NCBI RefSeq assembly: GCF_003286085.1
Contig: NW_020825289.1
Coordinates: forward strand, 2,480,001-2,544,000
Length of the DNA stretch: 64,000 nucleotides
DNA from: Drosophila persimilis
Lineage: Eukaryota; Arthropoda; Insecta; Diptera; Drosophilidae
Reading direction: 5' to 3'
This document shows positions 53,543-64,000 of the stretch, piece after piece; positions within the stretch are counted from its first letter, which is position 1; every line of letters begins with the position of its first letter. Made by a program: the position numbers and the translations under genes. A model generated the notes under the pieces. The model saw nothing but the letters and a program-made list of their open reading frames with translations. It was not told the DNA's origin and ran no database searches.

Positions 53543-55823
53543 GAGTGAGATACTCTTGACGCCAACGGCTCCAAAATATTTGTTGTAGTTGGGTGACCCG
53601 CTGCCAGCCATCCAGACGATTGTAGTTCAGCTTCGTTAGGTCAGGCTCGAGGATTTGCTCATGGGGCCGCCAAGAAGCAGATGATCAGGAGTCAAAACGT
53701 CTAAACCATCAGGATTTTCTGAAAGCGAGAGCAAAGGGCTAGAGTTAACAATTGCAGTGATCTGACAGATCAGAGTGCGCAGCTCATCGAAGCTAAGCAC
53801 AGATGGTCGAACTGAGCGGTACAGGTGATATTTTGCGGTCTTCACGGCCGCTTCCCACAACCCGCCAAAATGCGAAGAGCGAGGTGGGATGAAACGCCAG
53901 CCGATCGAGTCAGCCAAGCAGGATTCATGGACCTCCTTCATATGCAGTTCGCTCAGACAAAGCTTCTTTAGCTCCAGAAGCTCGTTTTTGGCCCCAACGA
54001 AGTTTGTCTCATTATCCGACCAAATTTGACTTGGCCTTTCTCGAGTGGAAGTAAAACGCTTTAGTGCGCCTAGAAACGATGCGGTGGTCAAATCCTTTAC
54101 GAGCTCCATGTGTTTAGCCTTAGAAGTGAAGCAGATGAATACGCTAATGTAGCACTTGATCGGAGGCCTCGTGCGGATTTCTGATCGGTAGAAAAATGGT
54201 CCACAGTAATCTACTCCAGTGACTTCAAAAGCTCGAGATCCTTCCAAACGTTCCTTAGGTAGGTCTCCCATGATGTGTTCAACCATGCGCGGCCTAGTCC
54301 TGAAGCATCTCACACACTTGCTGACGACCCTTGACACTGCTTTAATACCTCCAATTGACCAATATTCCAGCCGAATTTTGGATAGCAAGGCGCGAGGTCC
54401 GGCATGGATGTTTCTTTCGTGACAATATCTTATCAGCACAAGGGTAATGGAATGTCCCTTTGGCAGAATGAGCGGGTGCTGAGCGTCAAATCCTAGCGAT
54501 GAGTTGCCAAGACGACCTCCAACTCTAAGTAGTCCAGAATGATCGATGAACGGGTTGAGCGAACTAATAGAACTGGATTTCATGACTTGAGCATTGCGCC
54601 GAATCTCCTTTATGTCCATCCAACAATTTGCCAGCTGAATGTGTCGAATTAGAAGATGCGTTCCTTGCCGAATATTAGAAACGATGAGTCCTGGATGCCT
54701 AAGACGATGTATAAATGTATGCATGTAGGCGAATGTGCGCTGCATGCGAAAGAATGAATTCGCAAACTTGCAGCCGGACGTGAGATCGGCATGTGGTGAC
54801 GTGATTAGCAATACAGTCTTGCGAAGCTTCCCTGGACACGACATACACGCAAGCGCCATATGCTTCTAAGCTGGCGTCACAGAATCCGTGAACTTCTGTA
54901 GCCACACTAGAACGAAGAACCAAGCGAAGAAATGAGATCCGAGAAATGCTTGCCAAACTGTTTCTCAAGTCCATCCAAGTTGAATGCAACGCTGAGGGTA
55001 AGCTTTCATCCCAATCCAAATTTTCTCTCCAAAGCTGCTGAAAGTTGATTTTGCACCTGACAATGACTGGATTTATCAATCCAAGAGGGTCGTAGAACCG
55101 AGCAATCGTAGATAAAACCGACCGCTTTGATGGCTTTGAGTTTGTGTCCAGTGCGGACAAGGCAAAAAGCAGTTGATCCGAAACAATGTCCCACGCTAAG
55201 CCGATAGTTTTGTCATCTTCAGGGGATCCCTCAAGTACTTCCTGGTGACTGGAGCACCATTTCCTAAGTCTAAAATTACCACGGGACAGTAAAGCTGATG
55301 TTTGGTGCATATTGTCCATGACCTGTGCGACCGAATTACCGCCCGAAATAAGGTCATCCACGTAAAACTCCTGTCGCAGAGCAGCTGAGCCAAGAGGGTA
55401 GGACTCACCCTCGTCGATGGCTGGAGCATTGCGCGGACCGCTAAAATGATGCAGCCTTCGTCCCGTATGTGACGGTGTCCAATGTGTAGACTTGAACGTC
55501 GGACTCGATGGAATCTCGCCATAGGATGCACTGATACAAATTGTCGGGTGGAGACACTCGTACGCAGCGGTACATTTTACAAATGTCCCCAGTGAGAGCG
55601 ACTGGATATGTTCGAAAGCCAATCAATATGTTAAACAATGCAGGCTGAATAACAGGGCCTGTCATCATCACATCATTTAGAGAATATCCAGTTGATGTAG
55701 CTGCGGATCCATCGAAAACGACACGGAGTTTTGTCGTCGTACTGTCGTCCTTTAATACACAGTGATGAGGCAAGAAATATTTGCAGAGGCTACTGGAATT
55801 AGGGTTGATTTGGTGCATATGAT
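53543..55823 (-). pseudogene. pol: BEL1-D pol, 3' part (RT end, RNase H, integrase)
   Basis: Continues BEL1-D pol from the GAGTG break. The integrase piece (54859 to 53636) is open for about 400 codons, with WSDNETN at the second Asp box. An internal deletion of about 0.43 kb near 54828 removes the end of RNase H and the linker. A deletion near 55212 and a 4-base-scale change near 55440 break the RT region; YVDD is kept. The left end of RT is interrupted by the ProtoP-like insertion at 55824. Confidence 0.83.
55817..55823. repeat. 7-bp target duplication of the ProtoP-like element, left
   Basis: ATATGAT, repeated at 58809-58815. The uninterrupted BEL1 sequence at 4588 onwards (GGTGCATATGATGCAAATC) has this word once, which shows that both are duplicates made on insertion. 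Confidence 0.85.
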
Positions 55824-58808
55824 CAAACACTATACAATACCAAGATGTTGCATGAGGAACAAATTATTTTTCAATTTTCGTTTGACGCTTCATGGTACGG
55901 GCGCGCGGGGCTATTACTTCAATTCTCTTTTACGCTACCTTCGCTACTCGGCTTCGTCAATGCCTCGGTCAGCGTCGAGTCGGTGTGTCTCGAGAGAAAG
56001 AATACAAAAACCAAATATGAATCAATGACGACGGGAAGCCATCTGGAATGACTCAGCACATTTATACTCGACTTCAATTTGGATGGTCCGATTTTTTTGT
56101 TTATCTTGGTGTTCTGTTTTGGTTTTTTGGTTCAAAAAGCCGTTGGTTGTATTATTTATTGAGCCATAATTTTTAGCTTTTTTGACGCATTTTTTTTTCC
56201 TCTTCGTATAGCCCACAAGGAATGTTTCCTAAGAAGAACTAATATTACAAAATCTAATAGAGCCAATTTATGCTCACGACATTCGCCTGTAAACCAAAGA
56301 GGAGTCTCATCTTGACATGCTTTTAAAATTAGATTTTTAATGCCAACTTTTTGAGGACCAATTTCAAAAAACTTACAAAAAATTAAAATGTGCTTCTTGC
56401 TAATTTCCATGAGGCAATCGGAAGGAGCAATAAGGCTACCAAAATCTGTAAATTTCTGATAATTTTTGTAGAAAATGAACAGTTCACTAGGCACAGTAAT
56501 AACTTCATCCTCCTTTCTCATACATTTGGAGCAAGTTTCGAAGTTAAGCCGTGGAATGGTCTTAAAAGCCACATAGCCCACAAAATATCTCATAGATGCT
56601 ACTTCGATGTTTATTTCTTTTGAGGTTTTAAAGGAGTCCTTCTCGAAATAATTTTCAAAACCACTACCATCAAAATCGAGCTTTGAAAGCAACTCATCAT
56701 GATCATTAGGATGCTCAACTTTCAAATTATTTGACTCGTTAAAAACACCCTCAATGCACGCTTGGACAGCGGCTCCTTCTTCAAAATCAGCTTCACAATT
56801 CCCAAAGTCGGACGAACAAACTATTTTTATATTTAAAATTCTTGCGAAAATATTATTAATTTCCGCTACAGAGGGATTGGTATTATTGCCACCCTTTTGC
56901 CTCACGACTGCAAATGTGTTTTCCAGTTTGTCCTGGTTGAGCGATTTTGTCATAATAAAAATCTTATTTGAATTCGTTAAAAGCTCATCAGCAAGTAAAA
57001 GAAGGGATTTAATGTAATCTGTATGCCGTCAAGAAAATAAACACGTTTCTTCGAATCCACAAAATTTACGTCTTTAATACGGTTAAAAAAAAATTGAATG
57101 AATTTGTGGGGTACATTGTTAAGCTGTATCGCAGATCTGTACACATTATCCGCATATAATGAACCACTATTCATGCAGTCAAATATCTGGTCTACTTTAT
57201 TTATAAATTCGGCTGTGGATAAGGCAACTTGATATGTGCTGTTTTTAAATCCAACAGTTTCGCAAACGGTTGTAATAGCAGCTTGAACAGTTCTGCTGAA
57301 AATTTGTGTTGCAAACTTAACACGCATTTTTTCGAACGAATTTGGGTATATATGATGCCTAGATAATTTAGGGCACATTTTAGTTCCTGCGTGCTCCTCC
57401 ATCTCCCACAGCTCTTGAACAACTTTAAAACTAACAATGCTATCAGGAGAAGAGAGATCACAAGTGAGCAGCCCATTTTTTAAGGATTTAATGAGATGAG
57501 GAAAATCGTACATACAAAGAACTTTTTGATTTTCATATTCAAAAAACGGGGTTTCTATGGTTGCACCTAAATTATTGAAACACTTTCTATTTGTGGAACC
57601 TTGATCTCAAACCAAAACGCAAAACAGAAACGCCAAGGCTGTGAAGGATGCTAATGTTTCTTTTAACGATTTCGCAAAGATGATCAGACGTCAATCCATT
57701 TTCCGAAGCAAAGTAGTTTAATAGCGAACTAGTTTTTGAAAAAATAGATTTGAACATAAACACACACACTGGCTTGGCAATTCGTGACGTTCTTTCAAAT
57801 CCGTTGTGCTCAAATCCGTCAATAATATCAAGCTTTTCATTATTGCGAAGCTCTCTTCTTATTGCCATCTCTGCATCGATAGCAGTATTTTCGAACCCAG
57901 GCTGGAGGGACTTGATCGGATCCCATCTGTACAAAGTGCTTACATGTGGCAACGAAAGATTGAGTCTATTTCGCATAAAAGCATAAGTAGACGGCGAAAC
58001 ATAATAAATGTTTTGAGCTAAAAATTGAACATCTTCTCCGTATTTTTGAGGACGGGTTCCTACGAACAATTTGCAGAAAATTTTGGATTCCTTGCTAATC
58101 TCTAAGTTGTCAATTAAATCTTTTATTTTCTGACTGACAACATACTTTTTATTTTTAGGAATATATTTTTTAGATTTAAGTTCTTTTTTTAACTTTTTTA
58201 TTTCTGCAAGAAGCCTGTTGCATTTCTTTTTATAAAAGTTATTTGACTTAGAATTTTTTTTACATTTTTCGCAAATAGATACTTCTCTTTCTGCATCAAT
58301 TTCGGGCTCAATAAATTCAACAGAATTATTTTCCAGTCCAATTTCTAAGTTCAAAGTTGGAATAGCTTCACTTTTCAACTTTTTCTTCCCTATATATGCG
58401 CTAAAAAAATGATCTTCGCATATAATCAATTTTTTTCATAATTCTCCAGTGCAACACAACATTTTTCGCGCCAAATTTGAAATGCTGTCTGCAGGCGGAA
58501 AATTAAACATTTTTTACCAGGATTGGTACGTCTTGATTTTTGGCATGTCTTTACAATGCATTGCCGGCCGGACTTTGCATCATCTTTTCTTATTCCGCTC
58601 ATATTTTGTACATCTGATTGCAATGATTGCTAAACAAGAAGTGAAGAAGCGAGCCTGGCACGAGCTCGAGCCAACCCAGAAATATGCTTGTAGTTGTGTA
58701 TATGTGTGCATGTGCTAGGTCGGCAAGGCCATAAACCGGTTTCGCCCGCAGCATATACGGCTTTTAGCTTCACACACAAGCACAACATCTTGGTATTGTG
58801 AGTCTTTG
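55824..58808 (-). mobile_element. ProtoP/Hoppel-like P-superfamily DNA transposon
   Basis: 2985 bp with imperfect terminal inverted repeats: the left end 55824-55850 and the right end 58783-58808 share CAAA, ACT and an exact ACAATACCAAGATGTTG. 7-bp target duplications flank it. A 7-bp duplication and a CAAAGACT end are features I associate with 1360/Hoppel/ProtoP, whereas canonical P elements give 8 bp. The single gene is a THAP-type transposase in broken frames. The insertion lies in BEL1-D reverse transcriptase, so it is younger than BEL1-D. Confidence 0.85.
56156..58602 (-). pseudogene. P-superfamily transposase (THAP domain), at least three frameshifts
   Basis: ATG at 58602. THAP C2CH zinc finger: Cys codons at 58560 and 58545 (C-x4-C), then CEDH at 58420-58409. 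The frame changes between them at a 7-T run (58430-58436). A Lys-rich coiled-coil-like stretch and an HVSTLYRW-type core follow, but the first acidic box reads DAEM. The second frame change, with a stop, lies near 57600-57615 just before DQGSTNRK. The YDFPHLIKSLKN box is at 57513 onwards; a third change lies near 57010, then SLNQDKLENTFAVVRQKGG to the stop at 56156. All parts of a near-full-length (about 780-residue) transposase are present. Function would be cut-and-paste transposition in the nucleus. Confidence 0.82.
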
Positions 58809-58815
58809 ATATGAT
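58809..58815. repeat. 7-bp target duplication of the ProtoP-like element, right
   Basis: ATATGAT, partner of 55817-55823; BEL1-D pol continues directly after it. Confidence 0.85.
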
Positions 58816-60944
58816 GCAAATCAATGTACTCCCTCATAAAGGCGGAATACCGCTCCTTGAGTGTAGGATTACGCTCCAGTTTTCGCTCCAGACTGATGAA
58901 CCGTCGATAAGCCTGAGCATAAGATTCTCCTAAACGATCAGTATTGTTATTTAGTGGCAGACGAACTGCATACTGCCCGGATGGCAACCGTGAAAGGTGG
59001 CTTACGAAATGAGCTTCACAATCGTCTTCTTCTTTGGTATTCAACCCAGCCTCCACACAATTCTCGACTTCCCAAAACATACGAAGAGTTTTATCCAACC
59101 TTGCTTCCATCTCAGCTATCGAATCTGGACAATTGTGCGTGGCCAAATGCGCCGAGCTTGATACCTTCTGTCTGCAGAAGAGGCAGGCCATCGGTGAGTT
59201 TTATTTGCCCTACGCAGAGGAGATCATAAAAAACGCTCGCACCAATGAGGAGATCAACCCATTGAGGATTGAAAAATGCAAGATCAGCTAGCTGAATGTT
59301 AGATGGAATACTCCAATCGGATACATTTACTGTCATACTTGGTTGAGAATCGGTAATCGTGGGGCGATGAGAGCAGTAAGCGTAGTTGTGTAAGCAGAGG
59401 TGCGAGAATGCATACAAATGCTTATGGTGGATCCCTCAGTAGAAACGCTGGTATCGCCCAGCCCAGACAAAGCTGTAGCTGCTGGGCGAACCTGGATGTG
59501 ACGAGATGCAGCTGCGATCCTGAATCTAAGATGCCACGACAAGGAACTAAAACGCCAGACCGATTCTTCACGAGAACCATGGCTGTAGCCAGAAGCACGA
59601 CATCAGAGTGAAGACCTTGGGCAGCAAGAGAGGTAGACGAAGGTAGAGGCGAGCTGCTAGCCGAATTTTGAGCAACGGAAAGAGTTTCTGGTTGAACGGC
59701 CAGTTTGGGAGGAGTAATACCTGGGCAGCTTTGTGTTGTGGGCAGCATAGTATCGAAGTGCAGCAAACTACCGCCGCATACTGGACATTTTCCACTATTG
59801 CATGCGCGGGTCCGGTGCCCCGGTTTTAGGCAATTGAAGCATAGGGAAAGCTTCTTCACTTCTTTGTGGCGCAGCAACGGTGAGAGATTTCCGAATATCT
59901 TACACGAGTATATTCCATGGCCCGCTGAGTGGCAAAAGACGCATACAGACGGGTCGGCGGAAAAGTTGGAAGCTACAAACGTTTTCTTAACCTGCGAATA
60001 GGAATGGTTTTTTCCCACCTGATCGCTACTATCGTGTGTCGCTGTAGCATATTCCAATCGCTCCATTTTCTGGCAGCGTTGCTGCATGAATTCGAAGAAT
60101 TCCTCTGCGGTAGGTATAGCATCCGACAATGTGTGCTCCTCCCACTTCGTTTGCGTCCTCGAATCCAACTTCTGCAGCAGCATATTGATGACCATGAATC
60201 CTGAAATCTCCTCAGAAGTACCCAATGTCTGCAACGCTCGCATGTATAAATTGACTGCATCCGAAAATTCCCGAAGCCTTTTAGCAGAAGCGAGTCTACC
60301 CTCTTCAGCCCAAGAATCTTCTTCATGTGTGCCTGGAAAACAAGTCTTTTGTTATTAAAGCGTTTGTTAAGTATATCCAGAGCCGCAAGATAGTTGGCAC
60401 TGGAGAGCTCCAACGATCGAACCGAATCCAAAGACGCATCAGCGAGGCAAGAGCGAAGGTGCTGGAATTTCTCGATGTCACTGAAATCCGCATCCGCTTC
60501 AATCACCGATTTAAACATTGCCATAAAATCCGAAAACTCGACGTATCCACCAGAAAACTTAGGCACCTTCAGCTCAGGAAGTCGCTGCTTGTGAGCCATG
60601 ATGATGGTACTATGTCCGGAATGGTTTGGCAGAGTCGTAGAATGGACAGCGGCGCGTGACTGGCTTACTTCAACAGCAGCCAGAAACTCAGCTTTCAACG
60701 ATATGAAAAGAGTATCGAAGTTTTCGTGCAGCTCACTCCCAATCTCGTTTTGATCGAGAGCCTCCAATTCATTATAGGCCTTATTGAATTCCTCTCGAAT
60801 TTCTGCCAACATATCAAGGCGCACATCGACTTCCGCGGCGGTTAACTTATCAGATAATGACTGACTTTTACGCTTATACAGACTCAGTCTGGAATCAGCC
60901 ACCACAATATTTCCGCCCGCGCCTGTATTCGGATCGTAGTCCAT
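58816..60944 (-). pseudogene. gag-pol: BEL1-D gag and pol start (Gag, protease, RT start), frameshifted
   Basis: ATG at 60944 (MDYDPN). Gag is open to about 60290, where a one-base loss in GCAGAAGGCGAG shifts frame. It then resumes from 60243 with the knuckles CVFC, CFNCLKPGHRTRAC and CPVCGG, the last lacking three residues (HHS type) by a small deletion. Protease DSGSQL is present at about 59513-59530. A deletion near 59468 breaks the frame after it, and further breaks occur near 59360 and 59185. The protein runs on to the RT entry before ProtoP. A short deletion near 60850 also removes codons in the Gag N-terminus. Confidence 0.84.
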
Positions 60945-61169
60945 GTTAACCGTTGTGCAATTCGACACAACAACGGAAAATGAAATACCGCTTAAGCGAC
61001 GATGTATAGACGCGAGAGCGAGAATGCAAGACACGAAAAGTCAAGAACCGCGGCTGCAGCTGCGCAGAAAATGAGAGATTCGACGCTTAAATTACCGGAA
61101 TTTTTATATAAAAATTTCAGCCGCACTCTCACTGAATTTGCACTTTAAACTGTTTTTCAACGTGTTTTT
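60945..61169 (-). other. BEL1-D leader
   Basis: Matches the leader of the array copies (for example 840-1055), with a TATAAA-like word near 61107. It ends in a deletion that removed the primer site and the 3' part of the 5' LTR. Confidence 0.7.
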
Positions 61170-61379
61170 TTAGGCGAGATCGATATGCAACCAATGGGCA
61201 GAGGGGTTAGCATAGAACTAAAGACGACGGCGGCAGATCAAAGTGTTTGGCGAAGTGGCGGCGGCAGATCAAGGTGATTGCCGAAGGGGCGGCGGCAGAG
61301 AGCCCCTGTGGCGGCTCTCTCAGCTCATACAATAATAATGCTTACAGTTATGGTTATTATTTGCCGGCTGTCCCGAACA
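61170..61379 (-). repeat. BEL1-D 5' LTR remnant
   Basis: About half of the LTR (from AGGCGAGATCG to CCCGAACA), matching 43220-43485 with several small deletions. It shares with the left LTR of BEL1-D the words AATGCTTA and GTTATTATTTG, not found in the array LTRs, which supports one original insertion. Confidence 0.78.
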
Positions 61380-61740
61380 CTCCCATTGTAATTCCTTCCT
61401 TTTGAATGCATGCTTATTTCTCGTAGTCATTTTTAGTTATAATTTTCCTCTCATATTAGTGTAACAGCTGTCTTTCCTACATGTTCGCTTTCGGTTCGGT
61501 TAACGCGTCGCGCGTCATGCAGCAGCGCCCCTCTGTCGATTGGGCGGGAGGAGGGCTGCGTTTTGAACGGGATCCGCGCGTAACAGTCTTCTGCTGATGT
61601 CACACGGGCTTGACGGTGCAGTAATCGCATCGCCTCTAGAAAGATGCAGTCATTGCATGTCAACGTCCAATATAGAAGCGGTTTCACAGCAACCTGCTAG
61701 GAATTGCCAGGTTCCTAAAGCTTCAACGACAAATAAATGA
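61380..61740. other. Flank of BEL1-D, unassigned
   Basis: I see no coding frame or known repeat. GC-rich in its centre (61500-61580). Confidence 0.4.
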
Positions 61741-62370
61741 TACGGTTGAACTAGTCATTCTAGCAACAATCGAGTTCAACCGAACGACCCACTCGGTCGC
61801 AAATAGGACACCTGCTGATGTAGTCCATTGTTAACAGAAACGTGGGAGAAAAACAAATAGGACTCTAAGAGATAAGCTAACTGCTCTGAGCGTCGAGAAG
61901 AATGTAGAAGCAGATTTGTGGACCACTGTTCTGACAAAAGAGTGGGTGGTCCACAAAGACAATTTTTGGTCGATTTAAAAGACACAATTTTGAAGCACAG
62001 CGCCAAGATCCACTTTTATTGGGAATACAAAAATAACTAATGTTTTAATGTTTTTCTTCAATTCCACTAGGAACATCAAAAAGTATTTCTGCATCCTTAT
62101 AATCCTACTATGGACAACCGTAACTGACTCGAAGCTGACTGACAGACAGTAGTATAAATATCCTTTGGACAGCTATGAAAATTATTTCAGGGACGCCGGA
62201 CTTTAACGAACTACAACGGACACGATTGGTTGTGTATGTATAAACGGCAACAGCATACAAATAACTATCAAGTCAAAGGCTCAATCATAAATTACCTCAC
62301 AGAAACTATAAATCAACTACTGAAGGTGAACAAAAAAGTCGAACTACAGAACATAATTAACGCCCATTGA
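61741..62370 (+). pseudogene. Gypsy-type pol end and env start, decayed
   Basis: The plus strand reads the end of a gypsy integrase: TTHSVANRTPADVVH at about 61780-61827 (compare HNTTNRTPADIFIY of the element at 9497), then after a frame change a tail ending WVVHKDNFWSI at 61977. An ATG at 62048 opens a 34-codon frame with a hydrophobic signal-peptide-like core, stopped by TAG at about 62152. A further env-like piece with a GSIINYLTETINQLL helix runs at about 62272-62370. Both parts are broken. Confidence 0.55.
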
Positions 62371-62380
62371 TGATCGCACT

Positions 62381-63630
62381 TTGGAAAAAGTAAATATCAT
62401 AAATCCAGCTGGACAAAAAGCAACGCTCGTTGCTGTATACTCCGCGGTCACGAGTATAGCGCACGTAGCCCTAGTCCAGGAACCTTGGATAGTGGGAGTC
62501 AAGGCAGGTGGACTAGGGTCGAAATTGTTCCAGATGATTATAGCTCAAAATGTAGGTAAAGCTCGCACTTGCATTCTTGCCAGAAAGCAACTAATTATCT
62601 TTCTGCTCCATAATTATAGTGATAGCGACAACACGGCAGCAAGGCTAGAGCCGAAAGAACACATCTAAGGCTGATGTCGTCCTACATGGTCCATAAGGAA
62701 AATGATCCTCCCAAAGACCTTTTTCGCAAACTGCGAGAGGTCAGACATATACCTACTAATAGGTTGTGATGCCAACGCTCACCACACCCAATGGGAGAGA
62801 AAATTAATTTATTTTTAATCGGGCAGCGACTTTTAAAATTAAAAATCGAGATGAGGTTATTGACCTCACCTTAGTGTCACAAAAACTGTTGGACATAGTC
62901 AAGAGTTGGCAAGTCCTAGTTGACCACTCCTTCTCTGACCATATCGAGACCACACTATCGCTCGAGAGTCCAACTGGGAAAAATATAGCAAAACCCTTGA
63001 GGACTAGTGAACAGGTTCACAGGAGTATGCAACAAGGCATTCACGGCAGCGTGCCCCTCTAATAAACCTAAAAGGAAAAGGAAACCCCTGGTGGTCAAAA
63101 CAAATAGATATCCTCCGTAAAAGCTGCAGGACTCTCTTCAACAGAGCCAAAAGCGCGAACGAGGAGAATCACTGGGCATAATACATAATCAGTCTGGCAC
63201 TATAAAAAAAGGAAACAAGGAACCAAAAAGAGCGCCTTGGCAAGAATTTTGATCGAAAGAATGAAAGAAACGTCTGAGGCCTCAAGGCTACACAAGATCA
63301 TATCGAAAACTATCCCCTCGGTAGGGTGACTTTCAAGGAATGATGGTACGTAGACCAACTCCAGTAAGGAGTCCCTACACATTCTACTCGACACGCATGT
63401 ACAACCATCGAGCCGGCACACCTTCAAAGAGAGGGTCCGGTATTCTCGATGGATCACATCTTCACAAAACGGAACACAAGCTGGGCAATAAGCAATTGGC
63501 CCGTACCAGGTAATGCTGGCCCAACTTCAGAAGGCCATGGAAGAGGCCATCAACTGGCTACAAGGTATCTTCAGAAAGATACTGGCACAATCACGCGAGC
63601 TTGGCTTAAGGCAAAGATAGTCTTCATCTC
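62381..63630 (+). pseudogene. Decayed LOA ORF2 copy, plus strand
   Basis: Endonuclease start with ALVQEPWIVG, LARKQLIIFLLHNYSDSDNTA, the close relative of 31555-31262 but in opposite orientation. Then come a VDHSFSD box (about 62920), the linker, and an RT start with MDHIFTKRNTSWAI and a TRAWLKAKIVFI box ending near 63625. Many frame breaks. It is clearly more diverged from the long LOA copies than they are from each other. Confidence 0.72.
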
Positions 63631-64000
63631 TTTTTTTTGTTTGCTCTCTTTCGTAGTGACCAGACGTGTTTTTTTTCTGCGCTCCGCTTCTTTTCCATTT
63701 ATTTCGCAAATACAGCCGGTGTTTTTCAAAATAAACCTTGATAAAATCCCCACTTAACCTAAAGTAAAAAATCTGTTCTTTAACGCGAGTGCATACCTAT
63801 TGCTTTGCATAAAAACTTAATTTTGGATATAAATTCTGTGCGTTTGTTAATCGATTGTTTGTGTATTGCTTTGTGTAAGTACGCTTAAGCTGAGTTTAGC
63901 CCGCTCTTATCCCGTAGCCTTTTCTGTAGCTATCACTCTCTCCCTATTATCTCTCCCTATATGATATGGTAGCTTTTATGAGTCGAACGCGGAAGGTCTT
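63631..64000. other. Unassigned end of window
   Basis: T-rich start, AT-rich middle, CTCTCTCCCTATTATCTCTC near 63935. No frame or known repeat recognised; it could belong to an element continuing beyond the window. Confidence 0.4.

Noticed and set aside
43080-61384. A clear 5-bp target duplication for BEL1-D
   Set aside because: CTCGG on the left and CTCCC on the right share only three bases, so it is not claimed.
1-64000. CRISPR arrays, bacterial operons, ribosome binding sites
   Set aside because: The sequence is a eukaryotic repeat region; no short regularly spaced repeats with unique spacers were seen.

Overview
The window looks like heterochromatin or an intergenic repeat block from a Drosophila-type insect genome. 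No host gene, rRNA or tRNA gene was found; almost every open frame is a piece of a transposable element (TE). The insect assignment rests on the TE families: two BEL/Pao LTR families, a 17.6/297-like gypsy element with an env frame, a LOA/Bilbo-like non-LTR element with an RNase H domain, an R1-clade non-LTR element, CR1/Jockey-like scraps, an INE-1-like Helentron, a Tc1-like remnant and a ProtoP/Hoppel-like P-superfamily element. The Helentron and LOA types would fit an obscura-group fly, but species is not settled.

Layout. 1-9496: head-to-tail array of one BEL family (BEL1, minus strand) in which neighbouring copies share single LTRs; the middle copy (1177-7571) is complete and has one uninterrupted gag-pol frame. 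9497-12480: 3' half of a 17.6/297-like element (plus strand) with integrase, a broken env frame and an LTR. 12760-14592: INE-1-like Helentron. 14740-20867: mosaic of CR1-like, LOA and gypsy-like pieces.

Two overlapping tandem segmental duplications shape the middle. A 7715-bp unit is repeated at 13153-20867 and 20868-28582. A 9.9-kb unit is repeated at 25494-35395 and 35396-45342. The stretch common to both therefore exists three times. Variants shared by copies 1 and 2 but not copy 3 indicate that the 9.9-kb event came first. The 9.9-kb unit carries a LOA element, an LTR plus pol end of an older BEL1 copy (BEL1-D), and part of a second BEL family (BEL2).

43085-61379 reads as one nested insertion. 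BEL1-D (left LTR 43085-43485, right LTR remnant 61170-61379) is split at a GAGTG site by BEL2 (43749-53542). BEL2 in turn holds an R1-clade element (about 47946-52100) and a Tc1-like fragment (52345-53059). The right part of BEL1-D holds a 2985-bp ProtoP-like element (55824-58808) with terminal inverted repeats and a 7-bp target duplication. 61741-63630 has a gypsy-like pol/env end and a decayed LOA copy on the plus strand; 63631-64000 is unassigned.

Most elements lie on the minus strand. Transcription along the plus strand would therefore make antisense RNA to BEL, LOA, R1, Tc1 and ProtoP sequences, which is a testable piRNA-cluster idea and not something the sequence proves. All family names come from motif recognition without database searches.
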